A stretch of DNA of 64,000 nucleotides from DATAXI01 sp963756185 (GCA_963756185.1 CAVWMS010000002.1:372001-436000); one strand, 5' to 3'; positions 54,216 to 63,648 are shown, numbered from the stretch's first letter. The notes: generated by a model from the sequence alone, not told the origin. Made by a program: numbers and translations.

Positions 54216-55322
54216 TCAAGGGGCTGGTTTTGCGGGGCTGCCCCCGAGGATTGCCCGGACTTTATCGCGCACCATTTCGTAAGTCACTGCTTCGAGGCAG
54301 ATGTAACTCGGCATCACGCAATGATCCAGGCAGGGCTTATGCGGACAAACATCGCGCCACACCGCGTGTTGCACGCTGCCGCGCGGCGCGAACCAGCGCG
54401 GTTCCTGATCGGAAAAAATCGTCACCACCAGTTTGCCGAGCGCCGCGCCCATGTGCGAAACGCCGGTGTCATTGCAGAGCAGCACGTCCGCCCGGGCGCA
54501 GGTTTGCATGAAATCGCGCAGGCTGCCGGGATCGATCATCTCGACTCCCGCGGGCAGCGGCGGCAGTTCCGCGCGAATCTCCGCCGGCAGCACGAAGAGC
54601 ACCTTTGCCCCGGCCGGCGCCAGCACCTCGGTCACGATTTTCACAAAGTACGCCGGCGGCCAGCGGCGTCCCTCGAAACGCGCTCCCGGATGCACGAGCC
54701 ATACAGGACAATCACCCGCGTCGCGCGGTTGCGCCCCGGGAATGTCGAGCCACGGGGGCGTCTCATCCCACGCGATGCCGAGCGCCGCGGCCAGGTTGAG
54801 AAAATCGTCAACGTGATGTTGGTAATAGTCGGCGCGATGAACTTTCACCGTGAGCAGCGGGCGCAGACCGGCAATCGAGCATAGGGTCCCCATCATTGCG
54901 CCCCTCCGGATTTGCTTTTGCCGCCAATCGAGCTGGCTCGCGTAAAAATTATTCGCAGTCATCGGGAAACCGGCGCGCACCCTTGCCCCGCCGAGCCTCA
55001 TCAGCAGGTGCACCCGCGAGTCCGCCCACACCGACGCGGCCACGTCCGCCCGCAGGCTGCGCAGCCGTGCCAGGTAGGGCAGGAAGCGCGCCTTCCGCCA
55101 TTTCGCGCCGCCCCCGCCCTCGATCAACCACGGCGGCGTCCAGGGGAGGATGCGCTCCGGCGGCAGGACCATGCTGAAAACCTCCGCCGAATGCTCCGCG
55201 CAGGTTACGTGGACTTCAAAGGATGCTCCCGCGCTTCGAACGAAAGGCAGGCTCATCACGGCGTCCCCGATCATCCGCTGTTCAAAGAGCAGCAATCGCG
55301 GCCGCCGGGAATTCTCTGGCAT
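54216..55322 (-). CDS. Glycosyltransferase family 9 (heptosyltransferase-like)
   Basis: GT9 enzymes add ADP-heptose or related sugars to lipid A core or surface glycans. The 368 residues from ATG 55322 begin MPENSRRPRLLLFEQRMIGD, with the GT9 N-terminal RxxxIGD pattern. The donor-binding motif is VWLVHPGARFEGRRWP, then LCNDTGVSHMGAALGKLVV. A C-terminal Cys-rich stretch (CPHKPCLDHC) is a common feature of GT9 in Verrucomicrobia. Upstream in-frame starts only extend it over the divergent gene's region. Confidence 0.88.
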   Translation of the reverse strand: MPENSRRPRLLLFEQRMIGDAVMSLPFVRSAGASFEVHVTCAEHSAEVFSMVLPPERILPWTPPWLIEGGGGAKWRKARFLPYLARLRSLRADVAASVWADSRVHLLMRLGGARVRAGFPMTANNFYASQLDWRQKQIRRGAMMGTLCSIAGLRPLLTVKVHRADYYQHHVDDFLNLAAALGIAWDETPPWLDIPGAQPRDAGDCPVWLVHPGARFEGRRWPPAYFVKIVTEVLAPAGAKVLFVLPAEIRAELPPLPAGVEMIDPGSLRDFMQTCARADVLLCNDTGVSHMGAALGKLVVTIFSDQEPRWFAPRGSVQHAVWRDVCPHKPCLDHCVMPSYICLEAVTYEMVRDKVRAILGGSPAKPAP

Positions 55323-55389
55323 TGGGGAACCACTGAATAAATCGGAGTGGTCTTTGCTGCAAGCGTCCCCTATCCCTTCCCGTGAGCGC

Positions 55390-56916
55390 ATGACTTCTGT
55401 CCCCCGCCCCCGTTCTCCGTCGCTGCTCTTCTTCGCGCTGCTTGCATGCGTGGTCGCCTGCGTATCCGTGAGCCGGCAGAGCTTTTGGATCGATGAAGTC
55501 CAGACGGCCCTCAAGACCTTGCCGCCGACCCTGGGCGGATGGTGGCGCGCCCTCGACGGCGAGCACACGTCGAACATGCAGTTGCCGCTCTACATGCTCT
55601 ACATTTGGGGATGGGCCCGGGTTTTTGGCGTATCGGAGATCATCCTTCGCGCGGGGAATATCCCGTGGTTCTTCCTTGGCCTGTTCGGCATCTTCTATTT
55701 CCTGCGGCGCCATGCCGGTCTGCGCAGCGCGGCGCTGCTCCTTTACTGCGTCCATCCCTTCGTCTGGTATTACCTCAACGAGGCGCGCCCCTACATCATG
55801 CAGCTCTCCGGCGCGCTGCTGGTGGGCGGAGCGCTTTTCGCCCTGCTGGATGAGCCGGATCAGCCGCCGCCGCCCGCCTGGTGGTGGCTTCTCTGCGCGG
55901 GCCTCTTCATTTTGTGCGGGGCCGGTTTGCTGGGGGTGCCATGGGCTGTGGCGTACATGATCCCGATGATTCGCCGGGCGGGCTTCCGGCAATCGATCAC
56001 GCGTACCGGGCGCGGCGCGCTGCTGGTATTCATTCCGCTCCTGGCTCTCCTGCTGGCTTACCTCGGCTGGACGGTGAAAGAAAACGTCGGCACCGGCTAC
56101 CTCAGCATGAACGTGGCGAGCATGCTGTCGGTTTTCTACGAGCAATTGGGGTTTCTGGGTCTTGGTCCGGGGCGGGATGCGCTGCGGGCCGGCTCGGTTT
56201 CGACTCTCAAGCCGTATCTGCTCCCGCTCTTTCTTCTCGGGCTGCCGCTGGCCTGCGGCCTCATTTTTGCACTGCGCCGCCGCTTTGGGCTGCCGCCGAA
56301 GTTGCTTGCCGCGATCCTGGTGATTGCGGCGAGTCCCGTCTGCCTCATCTTTGCGCTCGGTTTCCTCCGGCATGCCCGCATCCTGGGCCGGCATCTCACC
56401 CCGCTTTTTCCATTCATTCTGCTGGCGGAGGCGTATGCGCTGCTCGTGCTCTGGAGAAGCGGGCGCGTGCTGGGCCGGGTGGCCGCGGTTTTGATTGCCG
56501 CGGCGCTGCTTGTTTCCAGCCTTGAGACCCGCTTCGGCGCGCGCCATGCCAAGGACGATTACCGGGAGGCGGCGGCAGCGGCAGCAGCCGCGCTGGAACA
56601 GGGAAAGACGGTCTGGTGGTGCGCCAGCCGCGACGGCGCGATTTATTACAACGTCCCCATTGCCACTGAGGAGACCGCCGGCGCCGCGCTCTGGACCTAC
56701 GGCGTGCCCGCGCAATATTCAGCGCCGCCCGATGAAATATTCATGACGAAGTCCGATCTCTCCGATGCGCGCGGCACGCTCGCGGCATTCATAGCCGCGC
56801 GCGGTTATCGTCTCGCGGGGCGGTGGCAGGCATTCACGCTGTGGGAGAAACCCGCTTCGCCACCCGCGCCTGGCGCCAGCGGTCCACCGGGTAATCGACC
56901 AGCCACACCAGGGTGA
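55390..56916 (+). CDS. GT39/ArnT-like multi-span glycosyltransferase
   Basis: The 508-residue membrane protein has about ten hydrophobic segments (LLFFALLACVVACVSVSR, WFFLGLFGIFYFLRR, ALLVFIPLLALLLAYLGW and others). The first loop holds FWIDEVQTAL, the acidic motif of lipid-linked-sugar (GT39/GT83) transferases, followed by NMQLPLYMLYIW and RAGNIPWF. Such enzymes use polyprenyl-phosphate sugars on the outer face of the inner membrane. I start it at 55390 (MTSVPRPRSPSLLFF). Its last 83 bp overlap the convergent acyltransferase gene. Confidence 0.82.
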   Translation: MTSVPRPRSPSLLFFALLACVVACVSVSRQSFWIDEVQTALKTLPPTLGGWWRALDGEHTSNMQLPLYMLYIWGWARVFGVSEIILRAGNIPWFFLGLFGIFYFLRRHAGLRSAALLLYCVHPFVWYYLNEARPYIMQLSGALLVGGALFALLDEPDQPPPPAWWWLLCAGLFILCGAGLLGVPWAVAYMIPMIRRAGFRQSITRTGRGALLVFIPLLALLLAYLGWTVKENVGTGYLSMNVASMLSVFYEQLGFLGLGPGRDALRAGSVSTLKPYLLPLFLLGLPLACGLIFALRRRFGLPPKLLAAILVIAASPVCLIFALGFLRHARILGRHLTPLFPFILLAEAYALLVLWRSGRVLGRVAAVLIAAALLVSSLETRFGARHAKDDYREAAAAAAAALEQGKTVWWCASRDGAIYYNVPIATEETAGAALWTYGVPAQYSAPPDEIFMTKSDLSDARGTLAAFIAARGYRLAGRWQAFTLWEKPASPPAPGASGPPGNRPATPG

Positions 56917-57961
56917 CTGACGCCACCAGGGTCAGCAGCAGCAATTCCCAGCCCGGCACCAGCACGGAGTCATCCTTCTTCGCCACGCCCATCGTTGCCA
57001 GGATGACCCATTTGCAAGTGATGTGGCTGAGATACATCGGGTAGGAAAGATCGCCGACGAACCGGTCCAGCTTCGCCCGCCGGCTGATGTTGAAAAGCAG
57101 CGGCACGGCAAAAAAAGCGAGGCCGATGCAGGTGATGCGCACCAGGCGGTCCGGCAGCCAATTCTCCAGCGGTCCATAAAACAGGATCACCGCGGCAAAG
57201 GGCGTCAGCACCGCGGCGGTCCAACCCCAATGGATGTGTCCCTTTTCGAACAGCGGATGCAGCAGGTGAAATGAGAGTACGCCCAGCACCAGGTAACTGA
57301 TCTGGAACGGAAAGAAATGATACGTCGCCGCGTCGGCCAGAGTTCCCGGCAGCCATTTGAACGCCGCGAGGTAGCCGACAAACCCCACCAGCACCAGCCC
57401 GGCCTGGACCCAGCGCCGCGCCACGCAGATAAGCGGCGCCGCGAGGTAGAAAAACAGCTCGACGCTGATCGACCACGTGTGCGGCAGAAAATTGAACCGC
57501 CAAGCCCGGACCGCATCGGCGCCCAGCGAGCCGGTCCAGGCGAAGCCATGGGCGGCCGAGTAGTCGAACAGGGGCGTCGTATCGAGGCCGAAGATCGAGA
57601 CCTGCGACATCGCGATCAGCGCCAGCACGGCATGATGTCCCGCATGCCACGCCTGCACCCAATACGCGAGGCGGTCCGCCGGCGTGTGCAGCTTCCACGA
57701 AGCCGCCGCGTAGAAGAGCAGGCTTACGGCCAGCACCACCAGGTACGACGGATAAATCCGCAAAAAGCGGTTGCTGATGAAAAGCCAGTAGCCGCCCCGC
57801 TCGACGTGATATTTCGAGGTCAGGATCAGGGTCATGTAAAACCCCGAGATGACGAAAAACGTCTTCACCGCCAGGCCGGCGTCGAGCAATTGCAGACCCA
57901 GGATCGGCGTTGAATGCCCGGCGATCACGCACGTTGCCAGGAGGAAGCGCAGCAGGCCCAT
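56834..57961 (-). CDS. Acyltransferase 3 family protein (OafA/YrhL-like)
   Basis: The 375-residue multi-span protein starts MGLLRFLLATCVIAGHSTPI with the conserved H15, and KTFFVISGFYMTLIL, NRFLRIYPSYLVVLAVSLLF and TWSISVELFFYLAAPLI follow, all standard for acyltransferase 3. Such enzymes acetylate or acylate surface polysaccharides or peptidoglycan. It precedes epsI in the other direction by 18 bp (epsI is upstream on the same strand), so the two may share a transcript. Confidence 0.92.
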   Translation of the reverse strand: MGLLRFLLATCVIAGHSTPILGLQLLDAGLAVKTFFVISGFYMTLILTSKYHVERGGYWLFISNRFLRIYPSYLVVLAVSLLFYAAASWKLHTPADRLAYWVQAWHAGHHAVLALIAMSQVSIFGLDTTPLFDYSAAHGFAWTGSLGADAVRAWRFNFLPHTWSISVELFFYLAAPLICVARRWVQAGLVLVGFVGYLAAFKWLPGTLADAATYHFFPFQISYLVLGVLSFHLLHPLFEKGHIHWGWTAAVLTPFAAVILFYGPLENWLPDRLVRITCIGLAFFAVPLLFNISRRAKLDRFVGDLSYPMYLSHITCKWVILATMGVAKKDDSVLVPGWELLLLTLVASVTLVWLVDYPVDRWRQARVAKRVSPTA

Positions 57962-57979
57962 CGGTGCGCGGCTGTTCCG

Positions 57980-58690
57980 TTACTGGTCCGCCTTCCCCGC
58001 GCCCGCGTCCATCACGATTTGTGGGAAGACTTGGGCGATGACGCCTTGCAGCATTTCATCCGTCTCCGCCTCGTCCTTGCCGGGAAAGATCGGCGAAAGC
58101 CCCTTGGTGACCACCGATTCCACCGTCACGAAAGCCCAGCGCTGATTGTACCCGTGCAGCAGCCGGTCCTTCATGTCGATGAACTCGCGCTGGAAGTGCG
58201 AAGCCGTGATGTCCGTGTACCCGATGAACCAGTAATAATCGATATTGTAGAACTTCACCACGTGTCCGTCCTTGTCCTGGACTTGCTTCCAGTTGTAGAG
58301 CCGCGTTGCCGGCAATCGGCCGCCGGGCGCCTGCGCCACGGGAATCGTGCGGGTGCTGGCATCCTGGTTATTGTAGCCCTGCGCCGACAGGCAGCGCTCG
58401 GGACGATGGATGCTGTTGTCGAGGTCCTGCCCGGAAAGGACGATCGAGACATACACCTGGTCTCCCTCGGGGTCCTCGTACACCTTGCGGCAGAATTGCG
58501 TGTCCGGCGCTAGTATGTCGTGCTCCTGCTGGGTTACCACCGCCGGTTTGCCCACCCATTCCCCAAGCACCACAGGCAACTCCATCTTCACGCGGCACGG
58601 CTGGATGGCCGTCTGGCGCGGAATGAAGTAGATCGTGCTCAGCCCGCACGCGAGCAACGCCTGGAGAATCAGGAGACGGCTAATAGTCAT
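57980..58690 (-). CDS. epsI: Exosortase-associated EpsI-family protein
   Basis: The 236-residue EpsI/DUF3485 protein has an N-terminal membrane segment (LLILQALLACGLSTIYF), LGEWVGKPAVVTQQEHDIL, and the conserved DLDNSIHRPERCLSAQGYNN followed by NWKQVQDKDGHVVKFY. EpsI proteins accompany exosortases in polysaccharide loci; their exact role is unclear. It overlaps the exosortase stop by 11 bp, so the two are translationally coupled. Confidence 0.92.
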   Translation of the reverse strand: MTISRLLILQALLACGLSTIYFIPRQTAIQPCRVKMELPVVLGEWVGKPAVVTQQEHDILAPDTQFCRKVYEDPEGDQVYVSIVLSGQDLDNSIHRPERCLSAQGYNNQDASTRTIPVAQAPGGRLPATRLYNWKQVQDKDGHVVKFYNIDYYWFIGYTDITASHFQREFIDMKDRLLHGYNQRWAFVTVESVVTKGLSPIFPGKDEAETDEMLQGVIAQVFPQIVMDAGAGKADQ

Positions 58691-59681
58691 AGGTTTGAGC
58701 GTCCTTGTGATCGGAGTCCGGTTTCGCTTCCGTGATCTTTTTTACCGCGTCGAAATAGGGCAGATCGAGAATCCTGCTCAACAGAAGCATAGCGCCGAGT
58801 GCAATCGGAAACGAGATGTAGCCCGAGACTTCGTGGTACTGGTTGCCGGCAAAATTCGGGTTCACATATTTCGCCACCATGAAGATCGAAACGATGCGCC
58901 CCGCGTTTCCGATGATGGCGAACCCAATCGAGCACAGGAGGATCACCGCTTTCTTCCATAGCTTCGTCTGGGTCAGGTGGACGTAGATCGTCGTGAGCAT
59001 CACCATGGCCATCAGCGAGCGGATGCCGCTGCAACCCTCCGCGATGTTGAATCCGCTGAAACTCCTGTCCACCGGGTGCAGGGTCGTCCCCTCAGCCCAA
59101 AGCGGCATGCCGAGGAGCCCGCACACCACGCGCGCGATGCCCGTGACCAGGAATTGCAGATTGGCGGTCTTGTCTTCGATGGCCGACGCGGGAATCATGA
59201 AGACCAGAAAGGCAATCGGGAAAAGGAGAATCCGCGCCACTTCCTTTCCCCAGAGGTAAAGGACAATGCCGTAGAGCAGGAACGGCCCCGCGGCCATCCC
59301 GATGCGTCCTTGCAGCGTCCGCACGCCAATCGCGAAGACCAGCAGGCCAACCACAACCCAGATCAATCCCTGGTTGCAGCCTTTCTTTTTCGCCTTCGCC
59401 AGCTCCTCCCGGTGCATCCATACCAGGACGGCAAAAATGGGCAGCACCAGCTTGCCATGCTCGAAATTGTAGCGCGGCGCGAAGCGCGCCCAGGCCCAGA
59501 GGCTGATTGGCAGGCCCTGATAGATGTGTACGACGCAGAAGAAATAATAGAGCGTGCCGGCGATCGCCAGGAGGAGCGCCGCTTTGCTAAAGTCAACGGG
59601 AGTCCACCTCCGCTTCAGGAAGCTTAGGTAATCAATCCCCGCCGCGCTTTCCCCTGGGCCCGTGGGCACATCGTTCGACAT
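58680..59681 (-). CDS. xrt: Exosortase
   Basis: Exosortases are multi-span membrane transpeptidases that cleave PEP-CTERM-type C-terminal tails and move proteins to the cell surface. The 333-residue protein from ATG 59681 has about eight membrane helices and the full catalytic set: C217 in AEGCSGIRS, R262 in GNAGRI and H283 in QYHEVSGY. An 18-residue longer start is possible. It is paired with epsI. I saw no PEP-CTERM tail in the window, so its substrates are elsewhere. Confidence 0.93.
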   Translation of the reverse strand: MSNDVPTGPGESAAGIDYLSFLKRRWTPVDFSKAALLLAIAGTLYYFFCVVHIYQGLPISLWAWARFAPRYNFEHGKLVLPIFAVLVWMHREELAKAKKKGCNQGLIWVVVGLLVFAIGVRTLQGRIGMAAGPFLLYGIVLYLWGKEVARILLFPIAFLVFMIPASAIEDKTANLQFLVTGIARVVCGLLGMPLWAEGTTLHPVDRSFSGFNIAEGCSGIRSLMAMVMLTTIYVHLTQTKLWKKAVILLCSIGFAIIGNAGRIVSIFMVAKYVNPNFAGNQYHEVSGYISFPIALGAMLLLSRILDLPYFDAVKKITEAKPDSDHKDAQTYDY

Positions 59682-59731
59682 CCGCGAGACATTACCGCGC
59701 CCCCACCCAAACGCAAACCGTGAAAATAATT

Positions 59732-60670
59732 TCACCCATCCGCAAGCGCCTGCACATGGGCCGCCGCGGCCTTCGCCAGGCCATGGAGGTTGTAGCCCCC
59801 TTCCAGCAGGGAAACGAGGCGCCCTTTGGCGTATTTTTGAGCCATGGCCATGAGCAGACGCGTCATTTCGGCAAAATCCTGGTCGCGCAGCAGGAAGCCG
59901 CCCAGCGGATCGCCCTCGCGGGAATCGAACCCCGCCGAGATGAGCACCAGCTCCGGGCGAAACGCCTCGACCGCCGGCTCCAGCTCGTCATGAATGGCCC
60001 CGAGGATCTCTTCGCGGCCGGCTCCCGCCGGCAGCGGGCAATTGATCGTGAGTCCGGCTCCCGGGCCGGCGCCCCGCTCACTCCGGCGGCCGGTGCCGGG
60101 ATAGAGCGGCCATTGATGGGTCGAGAAAAAGAGGACTGACCCATCCTCATAAAAGATGTCCTGCGTGCCGTTCCCGTGGTGCACATCCCAATCGACGATC
60201 AGCACTCTTTCGATGCCGTGCGCCTTTTGCGCGTGGCGCGCCGCGAGCGCGACGTTGTTGAAAATGCAAAAACCCATGCCGCGGTCAGCAGTCGCGTGAT
60301 GGCCGGGCGGGCGGATCGCGCAAAACGCATTTTCGAGCTTTCCCGCCATTACCAAGTCGACGGCGTTGAGCGCCAGGCCCGTCGCGCGCAAGGCCGCATC
60401 CCAGGAGGCTTCGCACACGCTGGTGTCGCCGGTGCTCAATTCGGGCGCGCCCTCCTTGATCTGGTGTTCCGCGATGTCCAGGTAATGGCTCGTGTGGACC
60501 CGCCGCAGTTCCTCGCGCATGGCATCGCGCGCCGGGACGCGTTCCAGTTTTGCGAGCAGCCCAGCTTCCTCGAGGCCGGCCATGACCGCCTCGTAGCGCT
60601 CGGGGCATTCGGGATGCCCAAAGCCGGGATCGTGCTTCAGGCAGAGCGGGTCCGCCGCCAGGCCGGTCAC
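59732..60670 (-). CDS. Histone-deacetylase-fold amidohydrolase
   Basis: The 312-residue protein belongs to the class II HDAC/acetylpolyamine amidohydrolase family. Motifs are HPECPERYEAVMAGL, IRPPGHHATADRGMGFCIFN (catalytic His pair), LIVDWDVHHGNGTQDIFY (zinc Asp/His), ISAGFDSREGDPLG (second zinc Asp) and the LLEGGY C-terminal tyrosine. Bacterial members deacetylate acetylated polyamines, acetoin-pathway proteins (AcuC) or other small substrates. The protein target here is unknown. Its start overlaps the esterase stop (ATGA, 60667-60670). Confidence 0.93.
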   Translation of the reverse strand: MTGLAADPLCLKHDPGFGHPECPERYEAVMAGLEEAGLLAKLERVPARDAMREELRRVHTSHYLDIAEHQIKEGAPELSTGDTSVCEASWDAALRATGLALNAVDLVMAGKLENAFCAIRPPGHHATADRGMGFCIFNNVALAARHAQKAHGIERVLIVDWDVHHGNGTQDIFYEDGSVLFFSTHQWPLYPGTGRRSERGAGPGAGLTINCPLPAGAGREEILGAIHDELEPAVEAFRPELVLISAGFDSREGDPLGGFLLRDQDFAEMTRLLMAMAQKYAKGRLVSLLEGGYNLHGLAKAAAAHVQALADG

Positions 60671-61272
60671 GGTCGGGCCAGCCAGCGCGCGGCCGCCTCG
60701 ATGTCACCCTGGGTCATCTGGTGGCCGGTCGGCGCCGTGTGTTCGGTCACGCTCGCTCCCGCGCCTTCGAGCAATCTCCGCAGCCGCGCGTTCTGGTCGG
60801 GGGTGGCAATTGGATCGTACAGCCCCGATGCCAGCAGCACCTCGCAGCCGGCGAGATCTGGCGGCGATTGCGGCTCGAGCGGCACCATCGCGCGAAGCAG
60901 CGCCGCCCGCGGGAAACGCGCCGCGCCCGTCAGCAGCATGGCCGCAGCGATGTTTGCGCCGTTGGAATAGCCGAGCGCAATCACCCGGTTGGCGTCGAAC
61001 CCATGTTCCAGCGCCTTTTCCCGCACAAACGCCGCGAGGCCGGCCGCGCGCGACTTCAAGTCCGGCACATCGAACACCCCTTCCGCGAATCTTCGGAAAA
61101 AGCGCGGCATGCCGTTCTCGAGCACCTGGCCGCGCGGGCTGAGCAGGTTCGCGCCCGGCATCACGGCTTCGCCGATGGCCAGCAGGTCGGTTTCATTGCC
61201 GCCCGTGCCGTGGAGCAGCAGCAGCGTCTCCGGACGCCGCCCGGCGACATAGCGGTAAATGAAGTCGCTCAT
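60667..61272 (-). CDS. Alpha/beta-hydrolase, MhqD-like carboxylesterase
   Basis: The 201-residue hydrolase has the oxyanion HGTGGNE motif (21-27), the nucleophile elbow GYSNG (S103), D153 in GLYDPIAT and H184 in TGHQMT, a complete Ser-Asp-His triad. It overlaps the upstream dioxygenase by ATGA (61269-61272). In Bacillus the mhqD hydrolase accompanies the mhqO ring-cleaving dioxygenase in hydroquinone detoxification, and the pair here has the same make-up. The HDAC-fold gene overlaps it downstream, so three genes form one operon. Confidence 0.88.
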   Translation of the reverse strand: MSDFIYRYVAGRRPETLLLLHGTGGNETDLLAIGEAVMPGANLLSPRGQVLENGMPRFFRRFAEGVFDVPDLKSRAAGLAAFVREKALEHGFDANRVIALGYSNGANIAAAMLLTGAARFPRAALLRAMVPLEPQSPPDLAGCEVLLASGLYDPIATPDQNARLRRLLEGAGASVTEHTAPTGHQMTQGDIEAAARWLARP

Positions 61273-62195
61273 GCCGGAAGATGGATCGGTTGCAGCCCCG
61301 CTTCAATCTGCTGGCGGGCGACCTCGAGCCACGGCGGCAGTTTCAGGCGTTCGCCCAGATGCTCCGGCGGCTCGTCGATGGCGAAGCCCGGTTGATCGGT
61401 GGCGATCTCGAACAGCACGCCGCCCGGCTCGCGGAAATAGATCGAGTGAAAATATTGGCGATCCAGCACGGGGCTGACGTTCATGCCGGCGTTGACCAGC
61501 GTCTTGCGCCACGCCGCCTGGTCCGCATCCGTAGGCACGCGCCAGGCGATGTGATGGACCGTCCCGGCGCCGCCGCGCGCGCGCGGCCCATCGGGAGTGC
61601 AGAGCACGTCGATCATCCCCGCGCCATCCGCCGCCCGGTAGCGGAAGCGGTTTCCCTCCTGGCCCACTCGTGTGAAGCGCAGCGTCTCGGTCAGCAGTTC
61701 CGCGGTCTTCTCGTATCCCTCCTCGTGGGCCGTCACGCCATGGATCCCGCGAATCGCGTATGCTTCCGGCACCTGCCCCTGCTTCCATGGCTGCCGCTGA
61801 TCGTCCGCGGCCACCAGCTCGACCAGCATCCCGTCCGGATCCTGCAACGGCAGCACCTCGTCTCCGAATCGCTTCGTCGGCTCGCCATGCGCCACCTGCC
61901 GGCCTTTGAGCCGCTCCTGCCACCAGCCGAGCGATCCCTTCGGCACGGAGAAACTCGTCACGTTCACCTGCCCGGCGCCCACCCGCCCGCGATACGCGCC
62001 CGGCCAGGCGAAGAAAGTCAGGATGGTCCCCGGCGCGCCCAATTCCGTGCCGTAGTAAAGATGATAGGTGAGCGGGTCGTCAAAATTCACCGTCCGCTTC
62101 ACCAGCCGCAGCCCGAGAACGCCGGCATAGAAATCGATGTTGATCTGCGCATCCGCGGCAATCGCCGTCACATGGTGGATTCCGTTTACACTCAT
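61269..62195 (-). CDS. MhqO-like ring-cleaving dioxygenase
   Basis: The 308-residue protein from ATG 62195 begins MSVNGIHHVTAIAADAQINI and has two vicinal-oxygen-chelate repeats (IHHVTAIAAD, then GIHGVTAHEEGYEKTAELL). The domain pattern, the FFAWPGAYRGRVGAGQVN segment and the GTVHHIAWRVPTDADQ metal site match MhqO/LinE-like extradiol dioxygenases. Metal ligands would be His in the VOC repeats and Glu in VLFEIATDQPG. A role in quinone or hydroquinone detoxification is inferred from the family and the MhqD-like partner. Confidence 0.9.
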   Translation of the reverse strand: MSVNGIHHVTAIAADAQINIDFYAGVLGLRLVKRTVNFDDPLTYHLYYGTELGAPGTILTFFAWPGAYRGRVGAGQVNVTSFSVPKGSLGWWQERLKGRQVAHGEPTKRFGDEVLPLQDPDGMLVELVAADDQRQPWKQGQVPEAYAIRGIHGVTAHEEGYEKTAELLTETLRFTRVGQEGNRFRYRAADGAGMIDVLCTPDGPRARGGAGTVHHIAWRVPTDADQAAWRKTLVNAGMNVSPVLDRQYFHSIYFREPGGVLFEIATDQPGFAIDEPPEHLGERLKLPPWLEVARQQIEAGLQPIHLPA

Positions 62196-62240
62196 TGCTT
62201 TGGCGTAAACTTCAGCCCGGGCGCGGAATTTTACCAACCT

Positions 62241-63602
62241 TTAAAGTTTGCGCTCCCCGTACGCGCGGGCCAGATCGCGGCGGGAGATTTTTCCGCGTTC
62301 GTTTACGGGGACTTCGTCGACCAGCCAGACATCCTTCGGGACCTGCCAGCCGCTCAGCACCGTGCGGGCGTAGCGGAGGAATTCCTCCGGCTTCGCCGTG
62401 CCGCTGACGCAGGCCACGGCCTCCTCGTTTCGCAGCGCCGAGGCGACACCGAAGACCACCACCTGCCGCACGCCGGGGCATTGCGCCAGGCGCGCTTCCA
62501 CTTCGGCGGGATTCAATTTTCGCCCGGCAATGTTGATGAGGTCGGTCGCGCGGCCTTCCAGGTAGATGCCGCGCCCGCCGATGCGCACCAGGTCGCAGGG
62601 GATGAATTGCCCGCAGCCCAGCACCTCCGGATCGGGCTCCGGCCAATACCCCTGCCCCACCGCCGCGCTTCGAACGGCGATCCGGCCCGAATCTCCCATC
62701 GGCGCCACCTCGACGTTGCGCATGGGCCGCCCGACGAAGCCTTCCTCGTAGACCGGCTCGTCGCCGGCGTCGTAGCCGATGCCCCCGCATTCGCTCGACC
62801 CGTAGAATGTGTGCAGCTTCTGTGAAAACCGCGCGCTGAACGCCTCGCCCACCGCCGGCGGCAGCGGGGCGCCGGCGGAGATGCAGAGCCGCAGTTTCGG
62901 CAGCGCGGGGGGGCTGGCGATTGCCGCCAGCTTTTCGAAAAACAGCGGCATCCCGGGGAATACCGTCGCGCCCGATTGCGCCAGGCCATCGAGGATCGCC
63001 CTGGGCATCTTGTCATCGGCGGCCACCAGCGGGACGCCACGGCAGATCAATGGCGTAATGAGATTGCTGAATCCGTACGAATGCGAAAACGGGATCACGC
63101 CGAAATTCAGGTCCCGCTCGCCGAATCCCATCGTCTCGCAGATGTTGTCGCAGTCCGCCGCCAGTTGCGCCACGGTGAAGCGGATCGCGCGCGGGCGGGA
63201 CGTGGTGCCCGAGGTCAGTTTCAGAAAATCGCATCCTTCCACGCCCTGGCTGCCGCGCCGCTCCTCGATCTCCCCCCGCTCCGTCACCAGCGCGCCCGCG
63301 CCGCAGGCGTCCAGCGCCATCTCCCGCTCCTCGGGGGCCATGTGGCGCCCCAACGGCAGCGGGGTCAACCCCAGGCGCAGCGCCGCCAGGATCAGCGCCG
63401 GGAAGGCCGGCGTGTTCCCGGCCTGGCTGCCGACCACCGTTCCCGCCTGCCTGCGTCCCAGGCGCGCCGCCCATTCCCCGGTCTCGCGCTCGATGTCCGC
63501 AAAACTCCTCAAAACCTCGCCGCCGGGCCCCAGGATTGCCGCCTCCGGTCCCCGGCGCCGGAGGGTTTCTCCCCAGCGGGTGAGGATTGCGTTGTTTTTC
63601 AT
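62241..63602 (-). CDS. AMP-dependent synthetase/ligase (acyl-CoA-synthetase-like)
   Basis: The 453-residue adenylating enzyme from ATG 63602 has the phosphate-binding TSGTTSRPR loop (130-138), FYGSSECGGIGYDAG (adenine motif A5), LEGRATDLINIAGRKLNPAE (A8 hinge) and the catalytic lysine in NERGKISRRDL. Substrate could be a fatty or aromatic acid. It is short of the usual ~520 residues, mainly from a compact N-terminus. It lies divergently next to rpmE, and 45 bp upstream of the dioxygenase, so it may belong to the same transcript. Confidence 0.9.
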   Translation of the reverse strand: MKNNAILTRWGETLRRRGPEAAILGPGGEVLRSFADIERETGEWAARLGRRQAGTVVGSQAGNTPAFPALILAALRLGLTPLPLGRHMAPEEREMALDACGAGALVTERGEIEERRGSQGVEGCDFLKLTSGTTSRPRAIRFTVAQLAADCDNICETMGFGERDLNFGVIPFSHSYGFSNLITPLICRGVPLVAADDKMPRAILDGLAQSGATVFPGMPLFFEKLAAIASPPALPKLRLCISAGAPLPPAVGEAFSARFSQKLHTFYGSSECGGIGYDAGDEPVYEEGFVGRPMRNVEVAPMGDSGRIAVRSAAVGQGYWPEPDPEVLGCGQFIPCDLVRIGGRGIYLEGRATDLINIAGRKLNPAEVEARLAQCPGVRQVVVFGVASALRNEEAVACVSGTAKPEEFLRYARTVLSGWQVPKDVWLVDEVPVNERGKISRRDLARAYGERKL

Positions 63603-63648
63603 TGCGCGGCGCATCGAATCGAGTAGCTTCTACACCCCATTTCGACCC

